DNA from: Candidatus Latescibacterota bacterium
GTDB taxonomy: Bacteria; Latescibacterota; UBA2968
NCBI GenBank assembly: GCA_022823725.1
Contig: JAJEHL010000007.1
Location: forward strand, 1 to 64,000
Length of the DNA stretch: 64,000 nt
Direction of reading: 5' to 3'
Positions 50,583 through 62,300 of the stretch are shown here, in pieces. Position numbers and translations under genes: made by a program. The notes under the pieces are model-generated. The model ran no database searches, was not told the DNA's origin, and worked only from the letters and a program-made list of their open reading frames with translations. The stretch's first letter is position 1, and every line of letters begins with the position of its first letter.

Positions 50583-50998
50583 TCGTCGTGCCCCCCGCGT
50601 TCTACAAAGCGGACTTTAATGGGCAATTTCTGGCCGGCCAATTTAATTGCGCGTCGCGCGCTTTCGCGCGGCACGCCCTCAATTTCAAACATGATCCGCC
50701 CGGGTTTGATGACTGCTACCCAGTATTCGGGATTGCCTTTGCCTTTTCCCATACGGGTCTCTGCTGGCTTAACTGTAAGGGGTTTATCTGGAAAAACGCG
50801 AATCCAAATTTTCCCACCGCGTTTCAATGATTTGGAAATCGCCACTCGGGCAGCTTCGATCTGTCTGTTGGTAATCCATCCCGGTTCAAGGGCCTGCAAA
50901 CCGTATTCGCCAAAAGAAATATTAGCCCCTCGAGAGGCCATACCTTTGCGACGGCCCCTTTGCTGCTTTCTCCATTTAACCCGTTTTGGCATTAACAT
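50579..50998 (-). CDS. rplP: Ribosomal protein L16
   Basis: 139 residues with [21 protein letters not shown] at the start and [19 protein letters not shown] later. The conserved arginine region reaching the peptidyl-transferase centre is present. ATG 50998 has GGAG seven bases upstream. Confidence 0.97.
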   Translation of the reverse strand: MLMPKRVKWRKQQRGRRKGMASRGANISFGEYGLQALEPGWITNRQIEAARVAISKSLKRGGKIWIRVFPDKPLTVKPAETRMGKGKGNPEYWVAVIKPGRIMFEIEGVPRESARRAIKLAGQKLPIKVRFVERGGHDE

Positions 50999-51020
50999 AA
51001 TAGCGCTCCTGTCCCTACGC

Positions 51021-51671
51021 TTAAGTTGCCAGAAGGACGTCCTGGCCCATTTTTTCCCCGTGACAGATCCAAACTTTTACCCCTACAGTACCCGAGGTTG
51101 TATAAGCAGTAGATCTGGCATAGTCTATGTCAGCGCGAAGTGTATGGAGTGGAACACGCCCTGCAGGCTCTGATTTTTCAACGCGAGACATTTCCGCTCC
51201 ACCAAGACGGCCTCCACACACAACTTTAATCCCTTCAGCCCCCATGCGCACCGCCGAAGCAACGGCTTTTTTCATTGCACGGCGAAATGAGACCCGTTGC
51301 TCGAGTTGTCGGGAGATATTATCAGCGACGAGTTGGGCGTTGAGTTCCGGTCGCTTAATTTCGTTAATGTTGATATAAATTTCTTTACCTGTCAGATGCT
51401 TTAACTCATCTCGCAATTTATCGACCTCTGCGCCTTTGCGCCCAATTACAATCCCAGGACGAGCAGTGTGAATCGAAATTGTCACCCGCTTAGGCGCACG
51501 ATCAATGTCTATTTGTGCGACGCTTGCTCGCTGCAGACGGCTGGTAATATATCGTCTGAGCATGAGGTCTTCTTGAAGCAGACTGGCAAAATCGCGATTG
51601 GCAAACCAGCGCGAGCGCCAATCTTTGACAATCCCTAACCTCACTCCGATTGGATGCGTTTTCTGGCCCAA
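51021..51671 (-). CDS. rpsC: Ribosomal protein S3
   Basis: 216 residues from a TTG start at 51671, with GGAG six bases upstream. The N-terminus [21 protein letters not shown], the KH domain [17 protein letters not shown] and the C-terminal [20 protein letters not shown] are standard. It lies at the mRNA entry with S4 and S5. Confidence 0.97.
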   Translation of the reverse strand: MGQKTHPIGVRLGIVKDWRSRWFANRDFASLLQEDLMLRRYITSRLQRASVAQIDIDRAPKRVTISIHTARPGIVIGRKGAEVDKLRDELKHLTGKEIYININEIKRPELNAQLVADNISRQLEQRVSFRRAMKKAVASAVRMGAEGIKVVCGGRLGGAEMSRVEKSEPAGRVPLHTLRADIDYARSTAYTTSGTVGVKVWICHGEKMGQDVLLAT

Positions 51672-51680
51672 AGTGATCTC

Positions 51681-52022
51681 CTATTCCTCGTCTGAAACAA
51701 CCAGCGTTATGTGGCTATATCGCTTGCGAATCATACCAGCAGCACCACGTGGCTGAGGACGCAACCGCTTTAACGCGATACCTCCATCAACAAATGCTTC
51801 TTTCACAAAGAGTGCTTCTTCAGCCGCGGATTCTTCTTCGCGGTTGATCGCATTTGCAACCGCGGATTGCAAGGTGCGCTCTACTACACGCGCGGCCTTC
51901 TTAGGTGTAAATTGAAGGATGTGGAACGCTTCTTCCACATCTTTACCCCGCACGAGATCAACCACCTGTCGTACCTTGCGCGGTGAAATTCTTGAATAGC
52001 GCAATATCGCCCGAGCTTCCAT
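51681..52022 (-). CDS. rplV: Ribosomal protein L22
   Basis: 113 residues: MEARAILRYSRISPRKVRQV, and a C-terminal hairpin LKRLRPQPRGAAGMIRKRYS that reaches into the exit tunnel at the macrolide-sensitive constriction. Confidence 0.97.
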   Translation of the reverse strand: MEARAILRYSRISPRKVRQVVDLVRGKDVEEAFHILQFTPKKAARVVERTLQSAVANAINREEESAAEEALFVKEAFVDGGIALKRLRPQPRGAAGMIRKRYSHITLVVSDEE

Positions 52023-52044
52023 TTAAAATTCCCGTCTCAAAATA

Positions 52045-52335
52045 TCATTGCAAAGAAGTGGCGCGTTCAGTAGATCGTCCTGCACGCGCGCCCCGATGCG
52101 TACGCGTGGGGGCAAATTCACCGAGTTTGTGTCCCACCATGTTTTCTGTAATATAAACGGGGATAAATTTATTTCCATTGTGTACAGCCAGTGTATGGCC
52201 AACAAATTCTGGCGCGATTGTCGATCGTCTCGCCCATGTCTGAATAACCCGCTTATTACCAGCTTTATTCATCTGCTCGATCTTTTTTATGAGACTCGGC
52301 TCAATAAAAGGCCCTTTTTTAATTGACCGTGCCAT
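52045..52335 (-). CDS. rpsS: Ribosomal protein S19
   Basis: 96 residues: [37 protein letters not shown] and [19 protein letters not shown]. It is in the 30S head next to S13. ATG with AGGAG upstream. Confidence 0.97.
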   Translation of the reverse strand: MARSIKKGPFIEPSLIKKIEQMNKAGNKRVIQTWARRSTIAPEFVGHTLAVHNGNKFIPVYITENMVGHKLGEFAPTRTHRGARAGRSTERATSLQ

Positions 52336-52351
52336 AAAATAATACTCCTGA

Positions 52352-53176
52352 TTACTTGCGTCGCTGAATGATCATTTGGTCAGATTTATTTTTCTTTTTT
52401 CGCGTTTTATATCCTTTTGTGGGTTGCCCCCAGGGCGTCACTGGATGCCTGCCGCCTGTTGCCCGACCTTCTCCACCACCGTGAGGATGATCAATTGGGT
52501 TCATAGCAACACCACGCACTTTTGGACGTTTGCCCAACCAGCGAGTCCGTCCCGCTTTTCCGACAACGACATTTTCATGCTCTAAATTGCCGACCTGCCC
52601 AATGGTCGCATAACACGATACCAAGACCTGCCGACGCTCGCCAGAAGGCAGACGAAGAGTTGCAAAATTGCCTTCTTTAGCCATCACCTGAATTTCAGCA
52701 CCCGCCGAGCGACCAATTTGTCCGCCTTTTCCTGGCTTGAGTTCTACATTGTGCACATTGCTACCCAAAGGAATATTCGCCAGAGGAAGCGCGTTGCCAG
52801 GGCGAATCTCTGCATCTGCACCAGAGGCGACCTCATCGCCAACACTTAAGCCAATTGGTGCCAAAATATAGCGTTTTTCACCATCGACATAATGCAAGAG
52901 TGCAATGCGTGCCGATCGATTTGGATCGTACTCAATGCTATGCACAATTGCAGACACACCGACTTTATCGCGCTTGAAATCAATTCGACGATACTGGCGC
53001 CGATGCCCGCCACCGCGACGACGGCTCGTGATACGCCCCCGATTATTGCGTCCCCCAGATTTTTTATTGGGTTCAACAAGTGATTTCTCAGGTGTATTTT
53101 TGGTAATCTCTTCAAAAGAAGAGACTGTCTTAAATCGCAACGAAGGCGTTAATGGGCGAAACTTCTTGACCGGCAT
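52352..53176 (-). CDS. rplB: Ribosomal protein L2
   Basis: 274 residues with the end [20 protein letters not shown], which includes the conserved histidine near the peptidyl-transferase centre, and an N-terminal region [20 protein letters not shown]. Needed for subunit joining. Confidence 0.97.
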   Translation of the reverse strand: MPVKKFRPLTPSLRFKTVSSFEEITKNTPEKSLVEPNKKSGGRNNRGRITSRRRGGGHRRQYRRIDFKRDKVGVSAIVHSIEYDPNRSARIALLHYVDGEKRYILAPIGLSVGDEVASGADAEIRPGNALPLANIPLGSNVHNVELKPGKGGQIGRSAGAEIQVMAKEGNFATLRLPSGERRQVLVSCYATIGQVGNLEHENVVVGKAGRTRWLGKRPKVRGVAMNPIDHPHGGGEGRATGGRHPVTPWGQPTKGYKTRKKKNKSDQMIIQRRK

Positions 53177-53181
53177 GAGAT

Positions 53182-53469
53182 TTATCCTTCAAAGAAGTCG
53201 ATGCTGTGTCCATCGGCAAGGGTGACAACGGCCTTTTTCCAGTTGGAACGACGGCCCTGAAATCGTCCAAGTCGTTTGATCTTACCGTGCACTGTGCTCG
53301 TATTGACTTTTACGACCTCGACCTCAAACATAGCTTCAACCGCACGCTGGATATCGACTTTGTTTGCACCGCGGAGAACTTCAAATACATATTTATTCTG
53401 ACTTTCTTGCAAATTAGAAGCCCGCTCTGTAATAATGGGACGCCGAATAATCTGCATAGAATTTTTCAC
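53182..53469 (-). CDS. rplW: Ribosomal protein L23
   Basis: 95 residues from GTG 53469, whose GTGA overlaps the rplD stop; an ATG four codons later (53457) is the alternative. The protein has [12 protein letters not shown], then [21 protein letters not shown] and [16 protein letters not shown]. It docks trigger factor and SRP at the exit tunnel. Confidence 0.95.
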   Translation of the reverse strand: MKNSMQIIRRPIITERASNLQESQNKYVFEVLRGANKVDIQRAVEAMFEVEVVKVNTSTVHGKIKRLGRFQGRRSNWKKAVVTLADGHSIDFFEG

Positions 53470-54098
53470 GAGGCCCCCCACAGAGCTTGAATGCGAGAAA
53501 CTGCGCCGCATGTGAGAACAAGAACATCGGCATTGACCACATCATAAGTGGAAACTTGCGAAACGGGTAATACGGAAAGTCTGGGGATATTCCGACAAGA
53601 TTTGACGGTATTTTCAGCAACACCATCTGTCAAGAGCAATATCTTTTGTCCCTGAATTTCAAACATTTGTGTCATCTGTGCCATTCGCTTTGTTTTCGGC
53701 TCCTCAAGCTCAAAATCTTCCAGGACAGATATGGATCCGCCGAGTGCTTTTTGCGAAAATGCCGAGCGTATAGCCAGTTTTTTGACCTTCCTGGGCACCC
53801 GTTCCTGAAAATGCCTCGGTCTGGGACCATGGGCTATCCCACCGCCGATCAAAATAGGCGACCCAGCAGTGCCCTTACGAGCGCGACCTGTACCTTTTTG
53901 TCGGTACATTTTCCGTTTTGTCCGATTGACTTCTGAGCGAGTTTTTGTCGAGGCATTGCCCTGCCGCTGATTGGTCAAATACGCTTTAACAACATAATAG
54001 ATTGCGTCAGCCGATGGTTCAATTCCAAAAACTGTTTCGGGCAACTCCATCGAGCCAACTTCTTCACCTTCAAGATTGCAAACATCAACAGATGCCAT
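53466..54098 (-). CDS. rplD: Ribosomal protein L4
   Basis: 210 residues with the tunnel loop KMYRQKGTGRARKGTAGSPI and GGGIAHGPRPR. L4 lines the exit tunnel opposite L22 and, in enteric bacteria, regulates the S10 operon. Coupled to rplW by a four-base overlap. Confidence 0.97.
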   Translation of the reverse strand: MASVDVCNLEGEEVGSMELPETVFGIEPSADAIYYVVKAYLTNQRQGNASTKTRSEVNRTKRKMYRQKGTGRARKGTAGSPILIGGGIAHGPRPRHFQERVPRKVKKLAIRSAFSQKALGGSISVLEDFELEEPKTKRMAQMTQMFEIQGQKILLLTDGVAENTVKSCRNIPRLSVLPVSQVSTYDVVNADVLVLTCGAVSRIQALWGAS

Positions 54099-54115
54099 AA
54101 TAGCCTTACCTCAAA

Positions 54116-54739
54116 TCAGTTGCGCTTCTCAATAACAACCGTAGCTCCCTTACCGCCTGGCACGGCACCTTTTAAGAGGAGCAAGTTTTGATCGGTATCT
54201 ACACTCACGACCTTTAAGCCCCGAACAGTTACCTGCTCGTCACCCATATGGCCTGCCATGCGCATCCCCTTAAACACCCGTGAAGGATTCGAGCTTTGAC
54301 CTATTGAACCAGGCGCGCGATGCCGGTCTGATTGTCCATGGGTTTTGGGGCCACCTCTGAATCCGTGACGCTTGACACCGCCCTGAAATCCACGACCTTT
54401 TGATCGGGCAGTGATATCGACTACCTCGCCTGCCTCAAACATACTGACATTGAGCGTCTCGCCTATAGCATATTCGGAGACATCATCAACGCGAAATTCT
54501 GCAAGACCTCGATGGGGATTAACACCTGCCTTCTTGAAAACCCCCTGATCCGCGCGGTTTAGCCGATTGGACCGAATCTCATCATATCCAATTCTCAAAG
54601 CCAAATACCCATCCGAATCCCTATTTTTAATCTGGACAATAGGACACGGAACAACTTCGAGAACTGTGACAGGCACCAGCATTTCTGCGTCATCAAATGC
54701 CTGAGTCATACCGATTTTTTTTCCAATCAATCCCAGCAC
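54116..54739 (-). CDS. rplC: Ribosomal protein L3
   Basis: 207 residues from a GTG start at 54739: LGLIGKKIGMTQAFDD at the start, and KGRGFQGGVKRHGFRGGPKTHG then HRAPGSIGQSSNPSRVFKG, the loop that reaches the peptidyl-transferase centre. Confidence 0.97.
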   Translation of the reverse strand: MLGLIGKKIGMTQAFDDAEMLVPVTVLEVVPCPIVQIKNRDSDGYLALRIGYDEIRSNRLNRADQGVFKKAGVNPHRGLAEFRVDDVSEYAIGETLNVSMFEAGEVVDITARSKGRGFQGGVKRHGFRGGPKTHGQSDRHRAPGSIGQSSNPSRVFKGMRMAGHMGDEQVTVRGLKVVSVDTDQNLLLLKGAVPGGKGATVVIEKRN

Positions 54740-54741
54740 GA

Positions 54742-55050
54742 TTACACCTTGATTTCAATATCGATACCCGCAGGTAGATCCAGTTTCATCAGAGCATCTA
54801 CCGTTTGGGGTGTTGAGTTGTGAATGTCGATAAGGCGCTTGTGTACGCGCATTTCAAACTGCTCACGCGCTTTTTTATCGACATGTGGAGATCGCAATAC
54901 CGTATAGAGCGAACGCCGCGTCGGCAGAGGAATGGGACCTGATATGAGCGCCCCAGTCCGTTTTGCTGTCCGAACAATTTCTTCAGCGGAACGATCCAGT
55001 GCATTGTGGTTGTATGCTTTTAGTCTAATTCTAATTTTTTGTGCAGGCAC
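54742..55050 (-). CDS. rpsJ: Ribosomal protein S10
   Basis: 102 residues from a GTG start at 55050 (AAGGGAAG upstream): [20 protein letters not shown], and [23 protein letters not shown]. It is also NusE in antitermination. It follows tuf by 20 bases. Confidence 0.97.
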   Translation of the reverse strand: MPAQKIRIRLKAYNHNALDRSAEEIVRTAKRTGALISGPIPLPTRRSLYTVLRSPHVDKKAREQFEMRVHKRLIDIHNSTPQTVDALMKLDLPAGIDIEIKV

Positions 55051-55070
55051 AAGGCTTCCCTTTGCGGTTC

Positions 55071-56264
55071 TTATTCAACAATTTCAGTAATCACACCCGA
55101 GCCAATGGTTCGACCGCCTTCCCGCACGGCAAATCGCAGTTCGGTTTCCATAGCGATTGGCGTAAACAGTTCCACAGACATGGTCACATTATCGCCGGGC
55201 ATCACCATTTCTACACCTTCGGGCAACTCTACCTTGCCAGTCACATCCGTTGTACGAAAATAGAACTGGGGTTGATAGCCGGTAAAGAAGGGCTTGCTCC
55301 GTCCACCTTCTTTATCTGTCAGCACATAAACTTCGCCTTTAAACTTTTTGTGGGGGGTCACGGAACCTGGTTTGGCAACCACCATGCCGCGTTCAAGATC
55401 CTCTTTGTCAACACCGCGAAGCAACAAACCGACATTGTCACCAGCCCTGCCCTCATCGAGCAGTTTGCGGAACATTTCCACGCCCGTAACTGTTGTCTTG
55501 CGACTTTCGCGAATGCCCACAATCTCAACTTCCTCACTGACATTGACCACACCGCGTTCAATGCGCCCAGTACCTACGGTGCCTCGCCCGGTAATCGTAA
55601 ACACATCCTCAACTGGCATCAAAAAATCTTTGTCAATCTCGCGCACAGGCTCTGGAATATTTTCATCTACGGCTTCCATCAACTCCCAGATACAGGCACA
55701 ATCTTCGGAATCGGGATCGTCAGACTCTAAAGCCTTGAGAGCAGATCCCTGAATCACTGGCACATCATCACCGGGAAAGTCGTATTGATCCAACAACTCG
55801 CGGACTTCCAGATCGACCAGTTCGAGCAATTCTTCATCATCGACCATATCGACTTTATTCATAAATACTACGATAGAAGGCACATTAACCTGGCGTGAAA
55901 GCAGAATATGCTCGCGGGTCTGAATCATGGGACCATCTGCGGCACTAACGACCAGAATCGCGCCATCCATCTGCGCGGCGCCCGTGATCATGTTCTTCAC
56001 ATAGTCAGCATGTCCGGGACAATCTACGTGGGCATAGTGCCGATTTTCTGTCTGGTACTCCACATGGGCCGTATTAATGGTGATTCCACGCTCTTTTTCT
56101 TCGGGTGCTTTGTCAATGTCATCAAAGGGCATAAAATCGGCAAGTCCCTTGGCTGCCAGCGTCTTGGTAATAGCGGCAGTCAGCGTGGTTTTACCGTGAT
56201 CGACATGCCCAATTGTGCCGATGTTGACATGAGGTTTGTCCCGTTCAAATTTTTCCTTCGCCAT
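55071..56264 (-). CDS. tuf: Elongation factor Tu
   Basis: 397 residues, ATG 56264 with AGGAGG upstream. G-domain motifs: [28 protein letters not shown] and the GSALKALE region. A slightly acidic insertion ([15 protein letters not shown]) follows GSALKAL. It delivers aminoacyl-tRNA to the ribosome. Only this tuf copy is visible in the window. Confidence 0.98.
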   Translation of the reverse strand: MAKEKFERDKPHVNIGTIGHVDHGKTTLTAAITKTLAAKGLADFMPFDDIDKAPEEKERGITINTAHVEYQTENRHYAHVDCPGHADYVKNMITGAAQMDGAILVVSAADGPMIQTREHILLSRQVNVPSIVVFMNKVDMVDDEELLELVDLEVRELLDQYDFPGDDVPVIQGSALKALESDDPDSEDCACIWELMEAVDENIPEPVREIDKDFLMPVEDVFTITGRGTVGTGRIERGVVNVSEEVEIVGIRESRKTTVTGVEMFRKLLDEGRAGDNVGLLLRGVDKEDLERGMVVAKPGSVTPHKKFKGEVYVLTDKEGGRSKPFFTGYQPQFYFRTTDVTGKVELPEGVEMVMPGDNVTMSVELFTPIAMETELRFAVREGGRTIGSGVITEIVE

Positions 56265-56309
56265 ATTTTCCTCCTAAAAAGATCGAACGAAAGTAATAAA
56301 TGCGTTCGC

Positions 56310-58403
56310 TTAAGTTGCAAATACATTGACTGAAGAGAGAATGTCTTCAGCGATGCTCTGCGGCATTTCCTCAAATTTGGAAAATTCCATTGAATAAATC
56401 GCGCGGCCCTGTGTGATAGACCGCAACTTTGTTGCATAACCAAACATTTCACTCAGCGGCACAGTAGCCGAAATGACCTGTGCATCGGGGCGGTTGACAA
56501 TGCCTACAATATGCCCTCGACGCGCATTCAAGTCACCCATAACATCGCCCATATAATCTTCGGGCACAACGACTTCCACATCAAAAACAGGTTCCATAAG
56601 ATAAGTTTTAGCCCTTCTGGCAGCCTCTTGAAAAGCCATTGAACCTGCAATCTTGAAGGCTATTTCAGAAGAATCAACATCGTGATAGGAACCGTCAAAC
56701 AATTCGACTTTAACATCATCTATTGGATATCCCGCTAAGACTCCCCCCGTCATCGCTTCCTGAATTCCCGCACGCACGGCAGAGATATATTCAGACGGAA
56801 TTGCACCGCCCGTAATTTTGTTTTCAAAAACAAGTCCCTTACCAGACTCACCGGGTTCCATATTGATAACAACATGACCGTATTGACCACGACCACCACT
56901 TTGGCGGACAAAGCGCCCGTGAATATTTTGAACAGCGTTGCGGATGGCCTCTTTGTAAGTGACCTGTGGTTTGCCAACATTGGCCTCAACCCTGAATTCG
57001 CGTTTGAGGCGATCTACAATGATCTCCAGATGCAATTCACCCATTCCCGAAATAATGGTCTGTCCAGTGTCGGGATCAACAGCTACGTGAAAAGTCGGGT
57101 CTTCTTCGGTCAACTTGCTCAATGCGACGCCAAGCTGATCCTGATCAGCCTTGGTTTTTGGCTCAATTGCCACAGAAATTACGGGCTTGGCAAACTCCAT
57201 TGCTTCCAGTATCACAGGCTCTTTTTCATCGCACAGCGTCTCTCCTGTTGCCGTGTCTTTTAGCCCAACAACAGCTGCGATATCACCCGCGAACACCGCA
57301 TCAATCTCTTCCCTCTTATCTGCGTGCATTTGCAACATACGTCCGATGCGCTCGCGTTTGCCCTTGTTGGCATTGAGAACATAAGAACCTTTATTTAGCT
57401 GACCTGAATATACGCGGAAGTAAGTCAACCGCCCGACATAAGGATCTGTCATCACTTTAAAAGCCAAAGCCGCAAAAGGTACTTCGTCGGAAACCGGACG
57501 AGAAACCCCAATGTCGAAATTTTTGAGATCGTGTCCCACAATTTCCGGCACATCAGGAGGCGAGGGCAAATATGCGACAATAGCATCTAGCAAACGCTGC
57601 ACACCTTTATTCTTAAAAGCCGACCCACATAGCACAGGCACCGCAGCACTGTTGATTACAGCCTGACGCAAAGCAGATCTAATCTCATCTTCGCTGATAT
57701 CTTCACCTTCGAGAAATTTTTCCATCAAGGTATCGTCAAAATCTGACACAGCTTCCAGCAATTGCTCGCGGCCTTCATAGGCGCGTTCTGCCAGATCGTT
57801 TGGAATACTATCTTCCGTAAACCTGGTGCCTAAAGAATCATCCTCGTATGTCACGAGTTTCATCTTGATCAAATCAATCAAGCCCGTAAACATCTCCCCA
57901 GCCCCCACGGGCAACTGAACGGGAACAAAATTGGACACCAACCTTTCACGCATCATTTCTACTACGCGGTCAAAATCGGCACCCGTGCGATCCATTTTGT
58001 TGATAAATGCAATCCGGGGGACGGAATATTTATCGGCCTGACGCCAGACAGTCTCCGATTGGGGTTCAACACCTCCAACCGCGCAAAACAGCCCTACAGC
58101 ACCATCTAAAACGCGCAATGACCGCTCGACTTCGGCAGTAAAATCAACATGCCCGGGCGTATCGATAATATTGATGCGATGGTCATCCCAAAAACACGTT
58201 GTAGCCGCCGACGTAATGGTAATGCCACGCTCGCGCTCTTGAGCCATCCAGTCCATGGTGGCCGCACCATCGTGCACCTCTCCCATCCTGCGCAAAATAC
58301 CCGTATAATAGAGAATTCGCTCGGTTGTGGTGGTTTTGCCTGCGTCGATGTGCGCCATAATTCCGATATTTCGGGTGCGCTCTAAGTCGTATTTTTTGGC
58401 CAT
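56310..58403 (-). CDS. fusA: Elongation factor G
   Basis: 697 residues from ATG 58403; a GTG three codons earlier is less likely. G1 motif [15 protein letters not shown], switch [33 protein letters not shown]. Domains III-V follow with [18 protein letters not shown]. It drives translocation with GTP. It lies between rpsG and tuf as in the str operon. Confidence 0.98.
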   Translation of the reverse strand: MAKKYDLERTRNIGIMAHIDAGKTTTTERILYYTGILRRMGEVHDGAATMDWMAQERERGITITSAATTCFWDDHRINIIDTPGHVDFTAEVERSLRVLDGAVGLFCAVGGVEPQSETVWRQADKYSVPRIAFINKMDRTGADFDRVVEMMRERLVSNFVPVQLPVGAGEMFTGLIDLIKMKLVTYEDDSLGTRFTEDSIPNDLAERAYEGREQLLEAVSDFDDTLMEKFLEGEDISEDEIRSALRQAVINSAAVPVLCGSAFKNKGVQRLLDAIVAYLPSPPDVPEIVGHDLKNFDIGVSRPVSDEVPFAALAFKVMTDPYVGRLTYFRVYSGQLNKGSYVLNANKGKRERIGRMLQMHADKREEIDAVFAGDIAAVVGLKDTATGETLCDEKEPVILEAMEFAKPVISVAIEPKTKADQDQLGVALSKLTEEDPTFHVAVDPDTGQTIISGMGELHLEIIVDRLKREFRVEANVGKPQVTYKEAIRNAVQNIHGRFVRQSGGRGQYGHVVINMEPGESGKGLVFENKITGGAIPSEYISAVRAGIQEAMTGGVLAGYPIDDVKVELFDGSYHDVDSSEIAFKIAGSMAFQEAARRAKTYLMEPVFDVEVVVPEDYMGDVMGDLNARRGHIVGIVNRPDAQVISATVPLSEMFGYATKLRSITQGRAIYSMEFSKFEEMPQSIAEDILSSVNVFAT

Positions 58404-58412
58404 CTTATTCAC

Positions 58413-58880
58413 TTACCAGCGATAATGCGCAAATGCGCGATTAGCTTCTGCCATGCGATGCGTTTCTTCTCGTCGCTGCATTGCACGTCCTTGTCCGTTT
58501 GCTGCATCCATAAATTCACCGGCCAAACGCTGAGCCATCGTTTTTTCGCTCCGTTCTCTGGCAAATAAAATCAACCAGCGAATAGACAGCGCAAGACGTT
58601 CATCGGGACGGACTTCTTCTGGCACCTGGTAAGTCGCACCACCGACGCGGCGCGACCTCACCTTGACGACAGGTTTGACATTGTCAAGTGCTTTTTCAAA
58701 AGTCTCTAAACCGGAATTTTCACTTCGCGCTTCAACCAGATCAAGCGCTTCGTAAAAAATTTGCTCCCCAACACTCTTTTTGCCCTTGCGAAACAAGCAG
58801 TTGACAAAACGCGTCACCAACAGACTGCTGTATTTGGGATCTGGAGCCAGATGTCGTTTTTCCGCTCGCCGTTTTCGCAT
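58413..58880 (-). CDS. rpsG: Ribosomal protein S7
   Basis: 155 residues: [60 protein letters not shown] and the C-terminal [13 protein letters not shown]. It organises the 30S head; in E. coli it represses the str operon by binding between rpsL and rpsG, where a hairpin is found here too. Confidence 0.97.
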   Translation of the reverse strand: MRKRRAEKRHLAPDPKYSSLLVTRFVNCLFRKGKKSVGEQIFYEALDLVEARSENSGLETFEKALDNVKPVVKVRSRRVGGATYQVPEEVRPDERLALSIRWLILFARERSEKTMAQRLAGEFMDAANGQGRAMQRREETHRMAEANRAFAHYRW

Positions 58881-58906
58881 ATCGGGATATACCTTTTTTA
58901 CAATAA

Positions 58907-58936
58907 GGGGGATACACCACCAAGGTGGTATCCCCC
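58907..58936 (-). promoter_or_regulatory. Stem-loop between rpsL and rpsG
   Basis: GGGGGATACCACC and GGTGG-T-GTATCCCCC form a 13-bp stem with one bulged base and a two-base gap in the 84-base space between rpsL and rpsG. No T-run follows. The position is where S7 binds to regulate the str operon in E. coli; it may instead be an mRNA-processing or attenuation site. Confidence 0.5.
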
Positions 58937-58964
58937 ATGTTTATCGAATAATAGGCACTTGGGA

Positions 58965-59336
58965 TTAACCCGCTTTTTTTGTGCCGTATTTGGAACGACC
59001 CTGCTTGCGGTCTTCCACGCCAGTTGTGTCGAGTACGCCCCGCAGAATGTGATACCGAACCGAAGGAAGATCCTTGACGCGACCACCTCGGATGAGTACC
59101 ACGGAGTGCTCCATGAGATTGTGTCCTTCACCTGGAATATAGGCTGTTACTTCAAGACCATTTGTCAACCTGACACGCGCTACTTTGCGCAGAGCAGAAT
59201 TGGGCTTTTTGGGCGTTGTAGTATAGACACGTGTACAAACACCGCGTTTTTGAGGACAGGCTCTCAAAGCAGGTGCGGAAGAACGCTTGCGCTTGGTTTT
59301 CCGCCCCTTCCGAACCAGTTGATTAATTGTGGGCAA
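58965..59336 (-). CDS. rpsL: Ribosomal protein S12
   Basis: 123 residues from a TTG start at 59336, with AGGAGG five bases upstream; this gives the standard [12 protein letters not shown] start. The decoding loop [13 protein letters not shown] is intact. In the second loop KDLPSVRYH, the residue after proline is serine, where E. coli has glycine 91; neighbouring positions are known for streptomycin phenotypes. The aspartate that is methylthiolated in many bacteria is kept. Confidence 0.96.
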   Translation of the reverse strand: MPTINQLVRKGRKTKRKRSSAPALRACPQKRGVCTRVYTTTPKKPNSALRKVARVRLTNGLEVTAYIPGEGHNLMEHSVVLIRGGRVKDLPSVRYHILRGVLDTTGVEDRKQGRSKYGTKKAG

Positions 59337-59390
59337 CTCAACCTCCTTAAATATGGGAGACTTGTAATATACCTGGTACAATAGTAGCTG

Positions 59391-62300
59391 TCAAGCATTA
59401 ATTGGAGGTAAGCCAACGCTTTCAGTGCTCTCTTCTGCGAGGGCTTCAAAGACCTGCGATTCTTCCACCACATCTGTATCCAAATCGCGATATTTCAAAG
59501 CACCTGTACCCGCGGGAATGAGGTGTCCGATGATCACATTTTCCTTTAATCCCAACAGCGCGTCAACTTTACCCTGTACTGCTGCTTCGGTAAGCACGCG
59601 GGTAGTTTCCTGGAAAGACGCTGCCGAAATGAAACTCTCGGTCAAAAGAGAGGCTCGGGTAATCCCCAACAAGACGGGATTGTTAGTTGCGGGATCGCCC
59701 CCTTCAGCGATGACCTTTTCATTTTCCTCGAGGAAGCGGAACCGGTCAACGAGTTCGTCTTCGAGAAAATTGGTATCTCCAGGATCTGTCACCTGCACTT
59801 TCTGCAACATCTGCCGGACTATGGTTTCAATATGCTTGTCATTGATTTTCACACCCTGGAGCCGATAAACCTGCTGAATTTCGTCAAGGAGATATTCCTG
59901 GACTTTCCGGTCTCCCAGAATAGCCAGAATATCGTGTGGATTTACCGACCCCTCAGAGAGACGATCACCGGCGGTCACATGATCTCCTTCTTGTACGCGC
60001 AGATGTCGTCCGTAGGGAATGGTGTATTTTTTTTCTTCGCCCTCATCAGCCGTGACCAGGACAACACGCGAGCCTCTCACCATACCACCAAAACGCACCG
60101 AGCCGTTGATTTCTGTTACCACAGAAGCCTCTTTGGGGCGGCGCGCCTCAAAAAGTTCAGCAACACGCGGCAAACCACCTGTAATATCTCGTGTTTTGCT
60201 GCGTTCTCGCGAAATTTTAGCCAGCGTATCGCCAGCTTCTACTCGATCGCCATCGCGCACCACCAGACGCGCTCCCAGGGGAATGATATAATGGCCCAGT
60301 TCTTCGCCATCTTCATCAACAACCAGAATGTGCGGAGATAGGGTGCGATCTCGGTGCTCAATCACGACCAGTCCAGCAATGCTGGTGGTTTCATCAATCT
60401 CTTCGCGATATGTCATCCCTTCTACGAGATCCACAAACTGAACCCTACCAGCTTTGGGCGATACAATTACATTATTATAGGGGTCCCATTCGTAGAGTGC
60501 CTGGTCCTCTTCCACATCTTGTCCCTCCCGCACGCGCAACACAGCTCCATGCGGTACATGGTAGTGCCCCCCCCTTACACGCCCCTGATCATCCTGCACT
60601 TCGATCTCACCATTCCGACCAACCACAACCCACGAATTTTCATCGCGCTGGACAGACTCGAGATGCGTAAAGATGACTTTTCCCGCACGCTTTGCACCAA
60701 TCTCAGCCTGCTCGGCAATGCGGTTGGTAGTACCACCAATATGAAAAGTGCGCAATGTCAGTTGCGTTCCCGGTTCACCCACACTCTGGGCAGCGATAAC
60801 ACCCACAGCCTCTCCAATATCAACAGGTAGCCCGGTGGCGGGATTGCGACCATAACAGGCCATACAGACCCCTCGCCGAGTTTCACACGTCAGTACGGAT
60901 CGCACAAAGACGCCTTCAATGCCTGCATCGGCAATTTTATCGGCCAATTCTTCATCCAATAAAACGCCTGAGTCAACAATGCGATCACCTGTAATGGGGT
61001 CTTCCACATCCTCTCGCACTGTGCGTCCTACAATGCGGTCAGACAGCGATTCAACAACCTCTTCTCCTTCTTTCAAGGCTTCCATTTCAATGCCTAATAT
61101 CGTTCCGCAATTGGCTTCAGAAATAACCACATCTTGCGACACATCCACCATGCGACGCGTCAAGTATCCCGCTTCAGCGGTCTTCAGGGCCGTATCGGCC
61201 AGACCCTTGCGGCTACCGTGCGTCGAAATAAAATACTCGAGCACGGTCAGACCTTCTTTAAGCGACGAAATAATAGGTGTTTCAATAATTTCGCCAATCG
61301 CTCCCGTCAATTTCTTTTGCGGTTTATTCATCAGCCCGCGCATACCACCGAGTTGCTTGATCTGGTCGTCGTTGCCTCGCGCGCCTGAATCCTTCATAAT
61401 CCAGATCGAATTGAAGCCATTTTCGGCTTTTTCAAATGCACCAATCATGGCCTGGGCAATGTGATTAGTCGTATGCTGCCACACATCAATCACTTTGTTG
61501 TAGCGTTCGCCCTCAGTAATAGCTCCAATCGCGTGTTGTTCAATAATTTTTTCTACTTCTTCCATAGCACCGGTAATCAACTCTTCCTTTTCGGGAGGCA
61601 CGACCACATCGCTCACCGCAATCGAAATACCCGACCGCGTCGCATAATCGTATCCCAATTTCTTCAATCCATCGAGAAAATCTGTCGTAATGCGGTTGCC
61701 ATACCGACTGTGGACTTCAGAAGAAACTTTGCGGATGCCTTTGTCATCGATCAACTCATTGACAAAGGGCATCGTTTCTGGGATAATTTCATTAAAAATA
61801 ACGCGCCCAACTGTAGTTATCAAAAGTTTGCCATCAATGCGAACGCGAACGGCTTCGTGCAAGCCAATGCGTTCAAAATCATACGCCATGCGAGCTTCAC
61901 CGGTACTGCTAAAGGTTTTGAGGTCCTCTTCCTTACCGTGAACAATTTTTGTCAGATAATACAGGCCCAATGCTATTTCCTGGGGTTTATCGACCACAAC
62001 AGGAGACCCATCGGCGGGTTTGAGCAAATTGTTTGAAGACAGCATCAATACCCGCGCTTCTATCTGGGCCTCAAAAGAAAGTGGCAGATGCACGGCCATT
62101 TGATCACCGTCAAAATCGGCATTAAATGCCGCACAGACCAGAGGATGAATGCGAATGGCTTTGCCTTCCACGAGCACGGGTAAAAACGCCTGAATCCCCA
62201 GGCGGTGCAATGTCGGGGCGCGATTGAGTAAAACGCAGTGATCCTGAATAATTTCTTCGAGGATATCCCATACTTCGACGCGTTCGCGTTCGACCAATTT

